Below are positions 17,874 through 25,885 of a stretch of DNA of 64,000 nt, piece by piece. The stretch is taken from NCBI RefSeq assembly GCF_010667615.1, contig NZ_VYSG01000001.1, forward strand, positions 434,001-498,000, in the 5' to 3' direction. Position 1 is the first letter of the stretch. The number at the start of each line of letters is the position of its first letter. The notes under the pieces are model-generated. The model was not told the origin of the DNA and made no database searches. It saw nothing but the letters and a program-made list of their open reading frames with translations. The stretch is from Bifidobacterium choloepi (lineage in GTDB: Bacteria > Actinomycetota > Actinomycetes > Actinomycetales > Bifidobacteriaceae). Position numbers and translations under genes: made by a program.

Positions 17874-18731
17874 CTATTCCTCGTCGCTGCGGCGCAGGTG
17901 CTGCTCGAGGATCGGGCGCAGCTCGTCGGCGATCAGGCCGTTCGACGCGACGACGTCGTTTTCGCCGCGCCAGTGCACGCCGTCGCCGTTCCACTGGCGG
18001 AACCGGCCCTCGGCTTCCCAGATGACGACGGCGCCGGCCGACATCGCCGGCACGTCCCAGCTGTGCAGGTGCGGCTCGAAGTATGCGTCGTAGGTGCCGT
18101 CGGCGACCTTGCACAGGTCGAGCGACGCCGGGCCGATGCGCTTGATGTCGGCGGGCCGTCCGGCGATCGCGGCGACGACGTCGAGCGCGCGCTTCGACTC
18201 GGCGGGCCGGTGGGACATGCCGAAGCCGACGACGGAACCGTCGAGGTGCGCGTTCGTCGACGGGATGATCTTCTCGCGCTTCTCGCCGATCGGCGTCTTG
18301 CGGATGCGGATGGCGCCCTGCCGGCGCGCGGCCAGGTACGTCAGGTTGAGCGCCGGCGCGTGCACTACGCCGAGGATCGGGTCGGCGTGCCCCATCTCGT
18401 TGAATTCGAACAGTGAAATCGGGATGGCCCATTCGGCCATGCTCCTCGAATAGTTGATGACGCCGTCGATGCCGCCGACGCACCAGTAGCGCTGGCCGGG
18501 CTGGCTTTGTTCGGGCCGTTCGTCCCAGTCGCCGTCGAACGCGTCAATGTACCCGAGGCGGTTGAGAATGAACCGGCTGATGCGCCGCTCGATCTCGAGG
18601 CCTTCGTTGTAATCGTGCTGTGCCGGGTCGATCGGGCTGAAATCCCTCGGCAGCATTTGGTCGTTCAGCGCATGCTTGCCGGCGTCCTGGGCGACTCGTG
18701 CCGCCTCCAAGGCCAGTTCGCGCAACTCCAT
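17874..18731 (-). CDS. inositol-monophosphatase-fold protein in the pup locus, probably inactive
   Basis: 285 residues with the overall IMPase/SuhB fold. The central Mg motif, normally D-P-I-D-G-T, reads VGGIDGVINY: the first, metal-bridging Asp is Gly86 and the Thr is Val91, while Asp89 is kept. The C-terminal metal site is kept as SWDVPA (normally WD.AA). The usual GEE glutamate pair is not obvious in the preceding loop (GDWDERP). Loss of the bridging ligand makes phosphatase activity unlikely. It sits between dop and pup on the same strand, so a structural or regulatory role with pupylation is possible. ATG at 18731. Family confident, function unknown. Confidence 0.85.
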   Translation of the reverse strand: MELRELALEAARVAQDAGKHALNDQMLPRDFSPIDPAQHDYNEGLEIERRISRFILNRLGYIDAFDGDWDERPEQSQPGQRYWCVGGIDGVINYSRSMAEWAIPISLFEFNEMGHADPILGVVHAPALNLTYLAARRQGAIRIRKTPIGEKREKIIPSTNAHLDGSVVGFGMSHRPAESKRALDVVAAIAGRPADIKRIGPASLDLCKVADGTYDAYFEPHLHSWDVPAMSAGAVVIWEAEGRFRQWNGDGVHWRGENDVVASNGLIADELRPILEQHLRRSDEE

Positions 18732-18810
18732 GATGGTTCGGTCCCCTCGCTAGCTAGATCAGTGATCGCTCTGCATTCGTGCCCATTATAGCGGCGCCCC
18801 GCGCCGGGAT

Positions 18811-20511
18811 TCAGCCGAGTGCGGCCAGCGCCTCGAGCGCGTCGGCGGCGCCGGCGGCGGCGTCGAGCACCGCCTCGGCGTCGGCCTTCGCGTAGGCCAG
18901 CGGGTCGGCCATCGCCAGCTCGACGAGCTCGGCGGCGGCGCCGTCGGAGGAACTGTCGGCGGCGGTGCGGCGGCGTACGGCGACGTGGCTCCACGACGCG
19001 GCGGCGACGTCGGCGCCCCAGCGGCGCACGAGTTCGGCGCGCAGCCACGCGCGCGTCTCCTCCGGCGCGTTGGCGGCGGCGGCCTCGACGTCGGCGTCGG
19101 AGACGACGCGCTCGGTCTTGCTCCTGACCCGGTCGTAGATCGACGTGGCCGGCGAGAGCGCCGCCCACTTGAGGTCGACGACCTTCAGGCGCGGATCGTC
19201 GAGACTGTCGGCGAGAGTCAGGCCGGGATGCAGGCGGCGACGCAGTCGTTCGAGCAGCTGCCACTTGAACAGCCATTCGAGCCGGCCGGCCTCGTTGGCG
19301 AGCGTCAGCCGTTCGTCGTCGTCGGCGTGGCGGACCGTCGCGACGTCGACGAGCGCCTGCTTCCACATCGCGACGACGGCGACGGTGTCCTTGTCGGGCC
19401 ACAGCGGTTCGCCGTTGATGTCGGTGTCGTAGACCATCGACGCGACGGCGTAGATGAACGAGTAGAGGCTGACCTGCAGCTGCCACGCCGTCGCCGTCGC
19501 CCCGTTGGCGAGCGGCAGTCCGGCGGCGAGCGTCAGGTCGCGGGAGACGGTGTGCATCGCGGCGACCGGATCGGCAAGCTGCAGGTCGTCGAGCGTCCCG
19601 GCGATGTCGATGTCGTTGGCCGTGGCGGCTTCCAGCGCCCACAGCAGCAGGCTCGTCGTGCCGAGCTTGAGGACCTGCGGGACGTCCATGCGGTTGGCGT
19701 CGCCGACGATGACGTGCAGGCGGCGGCGGTCGTCGGGACTGTGAGATTCGTCACGCGTGTTGACGATCGGCCGGTCGAACGTCGTCTGCAGGCCGATTTC
19801 GGCGTGGACGTAGTCGGCGCGCTGGCTCAGCTGGTAGCCGGCCGCCTCGCCGTGCTCGCCGAGGCCGATGCGTCCGCTGCCGGCGTAGACCTGCCGGGTG
19901 ACGAAGTGGACCGTCATCAGCGCCGCGATGTCGTCGAACGGCACGTCGCGGCTCACCATGTAGTTCTCGTGGCTGCCCCAGCTGGCGCCCTTGCCGTCGG
20001 CATTGTTGCGATACAGCGCAATGGTGCCGGGATTGTTGCACGATTCGTCCGCCAGCAGCCCGGCCCCCGCCCAGTCGCCAGCCGGCGAATCCTCGCCGTC
20101 GCGGCGCCGGGCGTTGGCGAGGTCGGCGGCGCGCTGCATGAGCAGGTCGCCGGCATGGTCGTAGGCGACCGCCTCGAACGGTCCGGTCGTTTCCGGCGCC
20201 GAATATTCGGGGTGGGCGTGGTCGACGTAGATGCGGCCGCCGTTGGGCGCGATGACGTTGACAACCTGCTGCTGCGGCTCGTCGGTGAGCATCTCGGGCC
20301 GGGCGGCGGCGCGGTCGAGCGTGAAGCCTCGCGCGTCGCACACCGGGTTTTCCTGCCGGTAGTCCCAGCGGATCGTGTTGGAGTGCTCGTCGCCGGCCGC
20401 CGCGACGACGTCGAACGACAGCCGTACCGGGTTGTACCGCGACGCCCCGTCGAGCGCCACGCCATACTCCGTCTCGGTTCCCATCACGCGCCGTACCGTC
20501 ACGTCGACCAC
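18811..20511 (-). CDS. dop: Dop, Pup depupylase/deamidase
   Basis: 566 residues, homologous to PafA. In this lineage, where Pup already ends in Glu, its role should be depupylation: releasing Pup from substrates. The opening VMGTETEYGV holds the conserved Glu; YVDHAHPEYSAPET, YRNNADGKGASWGSHENYM and RRLHVIVGDANR are the Dop motifs, and the Dop-specific insertion after the first beta strands (about 40-75) is present. The start is GTG at 20511, preceded by AAAGGA; ATG at 20484 would remove residues upstream of MGTETEYG. It is upstream of the IMPase-like gene, pup and pafA on the same strand. Confidence 0.95.
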   Translation of the reverse strand: MVDVTVRRVMGTETEYGVALDGASRYNPVRLSFDVVAAAGDEHSNTIRWDYRQENPVCDARGFTLDRAAARPEMLTDEPQQQVVNVIAPNGGRIYVDHAHPEYSAPETTGPFEAVAYDHAGDLLMQRAADLANARRRDGEDSPAGDWAGAGLLADESCNNPGTIALYRNNADGKGASWGSHENYMVSRDVPFDDIAALMTVHFVTRQVYAGSGRIGLGEHGEAAGYQLSQRADYVHAEIGLQTTFDRPIVNTRDESHSPDDRRRLHVIVGDANRMDVPQVLKLGTTSLLLWALEAATANDIDIAGTLDDLQLADPVAAMHTVSRDLTLAAGLPLANGATATAWQLQVSLYSFIYAVASMVYDTDINGEPLWPDKDTVAVVAMWKQALVDVATVRHADDDERLTLANEAGRLEWLFKWQLLERLRRRLHPGLTLADSLDDPRLKVVDLKWAALSPATSIYDRVRSKTERVVSDADVEAAAANAPEETRAWLRAELVRRWGADVAAASWSHVAVRRRTAADSSSDGAAAELVELAMADPLAYAKADAEAVLDAAAGAADALEALAALG

Positions 20512-20597
20512 CTTATCCTTTCGAAAACAGCGGCCTTAATTATATACGGGCGCACGGAAGGTCCGTCCGGGCGGATCCATTCGCCTCCTTCGCCCTT

Positions 20598-20648
20598 CCC
20601 CGCGCGACATCAACCCGGACCGCCAGCCCGGGTTGATGCCATGCGGGG
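20598..20648. repeat. long palindrome, family copy 2 (imperfect)
   Basis: 23-base arms, 20598-20620 and 20626-20648, core ATCAACCCGG, differ at four positions, all transitions. It lies directly after the arc stop codon. Confidence 0.75.
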
Positions 20649-20653
20649 AACGG

Positions 20654-22204
20654 CTAGCGCTCGTAGGCTTCGGCGGTCTCGACGAACTGGTCCTGGACGG
20701 CGTCGGCGACCATCGACGGGGTGATGGCCGGGGCGCCGGCCGCGGCGGACGAATCGTCCGCGGTCATGGACGATTCCGCCGCCAGCAGCGACTGCTTGAC
20801 GGCCTTCGTCTTGATCCGGTCGACGATGTTCTTGAGGACGGCGCCGGACATCGTGTCGGCGAAGTACAGCGGGCGCGGGCCGTGGCCGTCGTCGGCGGTG
20901 CCGACGAGGCGGTCGTCGTCGCGACGGTAGACATCGGCGACGAGCCGGTCGACGAGGTCGGCGGCGACGACGCCGTCGGCGAGCGGCAGGCGGTCGTTGA
21001 GATAGTGGCCGGCGATCGCGGCGGCCGCCTCGCGGCCGGGACGGTCGACGAAGATCTTGACGTCGAGGCGGCCGGGGCGCAGCACGGCCGGGTCGATCAT
21101 GTCGATGCGGTTGGAGGCGCCGATGACCATGACGTTGTCGAGCCGCTCGATGCCGTCGAGTTCGGCGAGGAACTGCGGCACGATCGTCGTCTCGACGTCG
21201 GACGAGACGCCGGAGCCGCGCGTGCGCAGCAGCGAGTCCATCTCGTCGATGAAGACGATGACCGGCCGGCCGCCGGCGGCGAGCTCGCGGGCGCGGTTGA
21301 AGATGAGGCGGATGAGTCGTTCCGATTCGCCGACGTACTTGTTGAGCAGTTCCGGTCCCTTGACGGACAGGAACGTGCCGGGCGTGCCGTCGCCGGCCAG
21401 CGCGTTGGCGACGGCCTTCGCGATCATCGTCTTGCCGTTACCGGGAGGGCCGTACAGTAGCACGCCCTTCGGCGCCTTGAGATCGACGCGCTCGAACAGG
21501 TCGCGGTGCAGGTACGGCAGCTGGACGGCGTCGCGAATGCGGTCGATCTGCTCGTCGAGGCCGCCGATGTCGGCAAACGTGACGTCCGGCGTCTCCTCGA
21601 GCACGAGGTCGGCGTCGTCCTCCGGCGCGAGCAGCTCGAGCGCAAACGTGCCGGACGCGTCGACGACGACGCGGTCGGCGACGTCGAGCTTCTCGCCGGC
21701 GAGCGCCGTGCAGCGCTCGACGAGCGTGCGGCGGCCCGATTCGTCCGTCACAAGCAGCCGGCCGTCGGCGAGCGTCTCCCGGACCGTCTTGACGGCGCCG
21801 TGCGTGGCGGTGCCCTGCTGCTCGACGAGGACCATCTGCTCGTTGAGCAGCACCGTGTTGCCGGGCTTCAGCCGGCTCGCCTGCAGCGACGGCGCGACGG
21901 CGACGACGAGCCGGCGTCCGGAGCCGCCGCCGGCGAGCACTTCGGCCGTGGCGTGCTGCACGCCGAGGTCGTCGGTCGTGTTCGACTTGATCCTGACCAT
22001 CGTCGCGAACGTCAGCGGCGGCTGCGCGAACTGCGTGACCTGCGACTTGGCCTTCGCCAGTTCCCGCGTGGCCCGCGTCAGCGCCTTCGCCAGCGCCCCG
22101 TTCTTCGCCCTGAGGCGGTCGAGCTCGGCCGCGACGTCTGCCGGCGCGGTGCCCGCCAGCGTCGTGGTCGCCGCGTCCGGCGCGGCATGTTCATCTTGCG
22201 TCAT
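20654..22204 (-). CDS. arc: ARC/Mpa, AAA+ ATPase of the Pup system
   Basis: 516 residues. ARC (Mpa) is the hexameric ring that recognises Pup through an N-terminal coiled coil and unfolds pupylated proteins. Residues about 22-55 are the coiled coil, about 60-195 the double OB interdomain, and 210-450 the AAA module with Walker A GPPGNGKT (252-259), Walker B IVFIDE and second-region SNRIDMIDPAVLRPGR. The C-terminus ends AEAYER and lacks the proteasome-docking Gln-Tyr-Leu/HbYX tail. No prcA/prcB genes are in the window. So it probably works as a proteasome-independent unfoldase. ATG at 22204; its ribosome-binding site is weak. Confidence 0.94.
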   Translation of the reverse strand: MTQDEHAAPDAATTTLAGTAPADVAAELDRLRAKNGALAKALTRATRELAKAKSQVTQFAQPPLTFATMVRIKSNTTDDLGVQHATAEVLAGGGSGRRLVVAVAPSLQASRLKPGNTVLLNEQMVLVEQQGTATHGAVKTVRETLADGRLLVTDESGRRTLVERCTALAGEKLDVADRVVVDASGTFALELLAPEDDADLVLEETPDVTFADIGGLDEQIDRIRDAVQLPYLHRDLFERVDLKAPKGVLLYGPPGNGKTMIAKAVANALAGDGTPGTFLSVKGPELLNKYVGESERLIRLIFNRARELAAGGRPVIVFIDEMDSLLRTRGSGVSSDVETTIVPQFLAELDGIERLDNVMVIGASNRIDMIDPAVLRPGRLDVKIFVDRPGREAAAAIAGHYLNDRLPLADGVVAADLVDRLVADVYRRDDDRLVGTADDGHGPRPLYFADTMSGAVLKNIVDRIKTKAVKQSLLAAESSMTADDSSAAAGAPAITPSMVADAVQDQFVETAEAYER

Positions 22205-22253
22205 GCAGTCCGTTATAGCATTCCGCGGGCGTGGCTGTCCCGGCACGCTTCGC

Positions 22254-22285
22254 GAAAAAGCCCCGCTGCCGGAATGGAGCGGGGC
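22254..22285 (-). terminator. intrinsic terminator after the DedA gene
   Basis: Minus strand: GCCCCGCT, loop, AGCGGGGC, then TTTTT. It separates the DedA transcript from arc. Confidence 0.85.
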
Positions 22286-22311
22286 GTGGCTGTGCATCGG
22301 GGTGCTGTCCG

Positions 22312-23025
22312 TCAGTCGACAGCCTTCATGCTGCGTTCCCTGACGACGCGGCGGATCCAGCGGACGACGGCCACGACGACGACGATCGCGAAGACGGCGA
22401 TGACGACTTCCTCGAAGACGTCGAGGATGCCGAGGATCGAGCACCACTGGTCGCCGAGCATGTAGCCGGCGGTGACGAGCACGGTGTTCCAGACGGCCGA
22501 GCCGAGGAACGTGAACAGCGAGAATTCGGCGAAGTTCATCTTGTTGAAGCCGGCCGGAATCGAGATCAGCGAGCGGACGACCGGAATGACGCGGCCGATC
22601 ATCACCGACCAGCGTCCGTATTTCGAGAACCACTCGTTGGCCTTGTCGACATCCTTGCGCGCGACGCCCGGAATCCTGTCGACGGCCTTGTGAATGCGGT
22701 GGATGCCGAACCAGCGCGCGATGCCGTACAGGCACCAGGCGCCGAGCAGCGAGCCCATCGTCGCCCAGAAGATCGCGCCGACTAGCGACATCGAGCCACG
22801 GGCCGCCGTGAAGCCGGCGAGCGGCAGGATGATCTCGCTCGGGATCGGCGGGAAGATCGATTCCATCGCGATCGCGAGCGAGACGCCGATGCCCCCGACC
22901 GTCTCCATCAGCCTGAGCAGCCATTCGGTCATCATGCCGATGATGCCGTCGCTGCCGGTGGCGCACTGCAATGGCGCGCCCGTTTCCGCCTGCGCGAGAA
23001 TCGTTCCGAAAATCATGGGTTTCAT
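22312..23025 (-). CDS. DedA-family membrane protein
   Basis: 237 residues with about five hydrophobic segments. DedA/SNARE-associated proteins are undecaprenyl-phosphate or phospholipid transporters in the membrane. The family motif MESIFPPIPSEIILPLAG (about residues 56-75), with the conserved acidic residues, and the second motif GRVIPVVRSLISIPAG (Arg pair) are both intact, so the transporter is likely functional. The start at 23025 (MKPMIFGT) is favoured by GAGGAC five bases upstream; an in-frame codon at 23046 has no such support. It is divergent from serB. Confidence 0.9.
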   Translation of the reverse strand: MKPMIFGTILAQAETGAPLQCATGSDGIIGMMTEWLLRLMETVGGIGVSLAIAMESIFPPIPSEIILPLAGFTAARGSMSLVGAIFWATMGSLLGAWCLYGIARWFGIHRIHKAVDRIPGVARKDVDKANEWFSKYGRWSVMIGRVIPVVRSLISIPAGFNKMNFAEFSLFTFLGSAVWNTVLVTAGYMLGDQWCSILGILDVFEEVVIAVFAIVVVVAVVRWIRRVVRERSMKAVD

Positions 23026-23159
23026 TGTCCTCACTTTTCCTGACAATGTCAGCAGGCCAACCCAGACATTTGCAGGTTCTTGACGAGCCTGAACGGCACG
23101 AAGCCGGCGCCGGCGGCGTCCGCGATCGGACGGCCGACGTTCACCGTGAGCGAGGAACG

Positions 23160-23870
23160 ATGGATATCAACAACGCAGCGAACGACATCACCGACCGTGG
23201 ACGCGAAGAACAGGCGGCGACGATTCCCCCGACGCTGGCCGAGCCCGGCCTGCTCGTCATGGACGTCGACTCGACGCTGATCAACGAGGAGGTCATCGAC
23301 GAGCTCGGCGACGTCGCCGGCGCCGGCGACCGCATCGCCGAGGTGACGAAGCGCGCGATGAACGGCGAGATCGACTTCGCCGAGGCGCTGCGCGAACGCG
23401 TCGCGCTGCTCGCCGGCCTGCCGCTCGAGGCCTGCGACGAGGTGTATCGCCGCGTGACGTTCACGCCGGGCGCCCACTACCTGATCGACACGCTGCACGC
23501 GCACGGCTGGAAGGTCGGCGTCGTGTCCGGCGGCTTCCACGAGATCGTCGACCGGATCGCCGAAGACGCCGGCCTCGACGTGTGGACCGCCAACCGGCTC
23601 GAGATCGTCGACGGCAGGCTGACGGGCCGTCTTGTCGGCGACGTCGTCACGAAGGACGTCAAGCTTGCCTCGCTGCGCCGCTGGGCCGGCGAATACGGCA
23701 TTCCGATGGGCCAGACGGTCGCCGTCGGCGACGGCGCCAACGACCTTCCGATGATCGGCGAGGCCGCGCTCGGCATCGCGTTCTGCGCCAAGCAGTGCGT
23801 CCGCGACGCCGCCCCGCACGAGATCGACGAGCGCAATCTCGGCAAGGTGCTCGACTTCCTGCACAAGTGA
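23160..23870 (+). CDS. serB: phosphoserine phosphatase
   Basis: 236 residues. It dephosphorylates L-phosphoserine, the last step of serine synthesis. HAD motif I is MDVDSTLINEEVID (nucleophile Asp and acid/base Asp), motif II is VVSGGF, and motif IV is VGDGANDLPM. KDVKLASLRRWA carries the motif III Lys. It has a 25-residue N-terminal extension but no regulatory ACT domain, unlike mycobacterial SerB. ATG at 23160 follows GAGGAACG. It is convergent with fmt and shares a terminator. Confidence 0.95.
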   Translation: MDINNAANDITDRGREEQAATIPPTLAEPGLLVMDVDSTLINEEVIDELGDVAGAGDRIAEVTKRAMNGEIDFAEALRERVALLAGLPLEACDEVYRRVTFTPGAHYLIDTLHAHGWKVGVVSGGFHEIVDRIAEDAGLDVWTANRLEIVDGRLTGRLVGDVVTKDVKLASLRRWAGEYGIPMGQTVAVGDGANDLPMIGEAALGIAFCAKQCVRDAAPHEIDERNLGKVLDFLHK

Positions 23871-23879
23871 CCGCGAAGA

Positions 23880-23914
23880 CGACGTGACCCCCGCACGGAG
23901 CGGGGGTCACGTCG
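23880..23914. terminator. bidirectional hairpin between serB and fmt
   Basis: 15-bp perfect stem CGACGTGACCCCCGC with its complement and a 5-base loop, then TTT on the plus strand. Confidence 0.85.
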
Positions 23915-23923
23915 TTTCGGGGC

Positions 23924-24949
23924 CTACTTCACGTATGCCGTCGGGGCGAGACGGGCGCCGCGGGCCCAGTCGGCCGCCTTCATCGCCTTCTTGCCCTGCG
24001 GCTTGACCTGCTCGAGCTCGAGCGGATCGGTCACCGTGCCGACCCACACCTTGCGCTTCGTGACGAGCAGTTCGCCCGGATTCAGCGACGAAGCCGAGGT
24101 ACCGTCGGCGTCGCCGTTGCCCGCGCGGTTCGCGAGCATTGTCGCGAAGTTGTCGCGGTCGTCGTCGGCGATCGGCCGGGCCGCCAGCACGTGCAGCGTC
24201 GTCGGTTCGCCATTCGCGTCGCCGTCGGCGTGCAGTTCGCACCACGCTCCCGGATTCGGCGTGCAGGCGCGCGCCTGGCGGTTGACGGCGAACACCGGCA
24301 CGTCGAAGCGCAGGTGCGCGTCCTCGACGGTGATCTTGCGGGCGACCTCGAACGCGCCCTGCGGCTGCTCGACCGGCACGATCCTGCCCTCGGCCATCGC
24401 CTCGAGCGATGCGGCGAGCAGGTGCGAGCCGTCGTCGGCGAGCCGTTCCAGCAGTTCTCCGGCCGTCTCGTGCGCGCCGATCGTGACGGTCGACTGCGCG
24501 AGGATCGGACCGCAGTCCATGCCCTTCGTGATGCGGAAGACCGTCGCGCCGGTCACCGAGTCGCCGGCCCAGATCGCGCGCTGCACGGGGGCGGCGCCGC
24601 GCCAGTCCGGCAGCAGCGAGAAGTGCAGGTTGTACCAGCCCAGTGGCAGCGCGTCGAGCACATGCTCCTTGAGGATCTTGCCGTACGCGACGACGGCGGC
24701 CGCCTCGGCGCCGGTCGCCTTGAGGCAGGAGACGAACGATTCTTCCGACGGATCGGATTCGATGACCGGGATGCCGAGCTCGAGCGCGGCCTGCTTGACC
24801 GGCGACGGCATCAGCTTGCGGCCGCGTCCGGTCGGCGCGTCCGGCCTCGTCAGCACGGCGACGACCTCGAAATGTCCGGTGTCGGCCGCCAGCGTCCTCA
24901 GCGACGGCACGGCGACGTCCGGCGTCCCGGCAAACAGCACTTTCAGCAT
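23924..24949 (-). CDS. fmt: methionyl-tRNA formyltransferase
   Basis: 341 residues. It formylates initiator Met-tRNA using 10-formyl-THF. The catalytic region YNLHFSLLPDWRGAAPVQRAI contains the Asn-His pair and the tRNA-contacting Arg; GTPDVAVPSLRTL is the typical start and the Fmt loop RPDAPTGRGRKLMPSPVK is present. The C-terminal OB-like domain carries a Gly/Asp/Ser-rich insertion near residues 275-290. ATG at 24949 has GAAGGAGA upstream. The stop precedes the shared hairpin with serB. A palindrome separates it from the HAD gene upstream. Confidence 0.96.
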   Translation of the reverse strand: MLKVLFAGTPDVAVPSLRTLAADTGHFEVVAVLTRPDAPTGRGRKLMPSPVKQAALELGIPVIESDPSEESFVSCLKATGAEAAAVVAYGKILKEHVLDALPLGWYNLHFSLLPDWRGAAPVQRAIWAGDSVTGATVFRITKGMDCGPILAQSTVTIGAHETAGELLERLADDGSHLLAASLEAMAEGRIVPVEQPQGAFEVARKITVEDAHLRFDVPVFAVNRQARACTPNPGAWCELHADGDANGEPTTLHVLAARPIADDDRDNFATMLANRAGNGDADGTSASSLNPGELLVTKRKVWVGTVTDPLELEQVKPQGKKAMKAADWARGARLAPTAYVK

Positions 24950-25061
24950 GGCTCTCCTTCTCGTGGCGACAATCGTGAAACGTCGTGAAACCATGTCTTG
25001 TTCCACGACGATGCTTCCGCCAAGTATACCGGCCAGTCCGCTGGCGCTTCCGGCTGGCCAC

Positions 25062-25105
25062 GCGATGTCACGGGTCCGGGCCGCGGCCCGGACCCGTGAC
25101 ATCGC
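25062..25105. repeat. long palindrome, family copy 3
   Basis: 21-bp perfect arms, 25062-25082 and 25085-25105, inner sequence GATGTCACGGGTCCGGGCC. It lies two bases beyond the HAD-gene stop, upstream of fmt. No T-run follows on the minus strand. Confidence 0.9.
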
Positions 25106-25106
25106 A

Positions 25107-25817
25107 TCAGTGCTCCAGCGCCGGAATCGGCACGCCGGCGTCGACGAGCGCGGTGCGCAGGGCGCGCGGATCGTCGAACCGCAGGCCGCGCATGCCGACG
25201 GCGTTGGCGCCGGCGACGTTCGACGCCTTGTCGTCGACGAACAGCGACGTGGCCGGCTCGATGCCGAAGTCCTCGAACGCCTGCCGGAAGATGTCGGCGT
25301 GCGGCTTGATCATGCCGACGAAGCCGGAGATCAGGCGTCCGTCGAGCTCGCGCAGCAGCGGATAGCGGCTGTCGGCAATCCGGAACGTCGTCGTCTCCCA
25401 GTTCGACAGGCCCCACACGCCGATGCCGGCGTCCTTGAGGTCCCGGACGAGCAGCCGCGCGCCGGGCACGTTGCCGAGCAGCGAATCCTCGAAGTTCTCG
25501 AGGTAGAACTTCAGCATGTCGGCCCAGCACCGGCCGTGCTTTCCGGCGACGGCGCGGTAGACGTCGGCGCGGTCGGTGCCGAGGTCGAGCATGTTGCAGG
25601 CGTCGTAGAAGCCGGACTTGTCGTTGTCGAGGAAGTCGTCGGCCAGGTCGCGCCCGTAGCGGCTGACCATGACGGCCGACGGGTCCCAGCGCACGAGCAC
25701 GTTGCCGAAGTCGAAGACGACGTCGGTGACCGGCTTGCCGTCGTTCGCGGCGGCCTCGCCGTCGGCGACGATCACGTCGAATGCCATGTCGGGCTCCCCC
25801 GGCCATCCTGTTGCCAT
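25107..25817 (-). CDS. HAD-superfamily hydrolase, subfamily IA
   Basis: 236 residues. HAD motif I is VVFDFGNVLVRWD (nucleophile Asp), motif II GLSNWE, motif III Lys in GMIKPHADIF, motif IV LFVDDKASNV. The helical cap lies between motif I and II. The set matches the YihX/glucose-1-phosphatase-like branch of small-molecule phosphatases. The substrate cannot be read from sequence. ATG at 25817 was chosen because GAAGGAG lies six bases upstream; in-frame ATG at 25787 is possible. About 30 residues precede the HAD core, longer than usual. It is downstream of priA on the same strand. Confidence 0.87.
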   Translation of the reverse strand: MATGWPGEPDMAFDVIVADGEAAANDGKPVTDVVFDFGNVLVRWDPSAVMVSRYGRDLADDFLDNDKSGFYDACNMLDLGTDRADVYRAVAGKHGRCWADMLKFYLENFEDSLLGNVPGARLLVRDLKDAGIGVWGLSNWETTTFRIADSRYPLLRELDGRLISGFVGMIKPHADIFRQAFEDFGIEPATSLFVDDKASNVAGANAVGMRGLRFDDPRALRTALVDAGVPIPALEH

Positions 25818-25867
25818 GCTGCGCTCCTTCGTCCATGTCGCCGGCGAGCCGCCGGCTGATTCCGGGG

Positions 25868-25876
25868 ACGATTCTA
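25868..25876 (-). promoter_or_regulatory. TAGAATCGT motif upstream of the HAD gene
   Basis: Minus strand TAGAATCGT, 51 bases before the start codon. It is the same nine bases as before moxR and nusB; TAGAAT may serve as the -10. Confidence 0.42.
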
Positions 25877-25885
25877 CCGTCGGGC

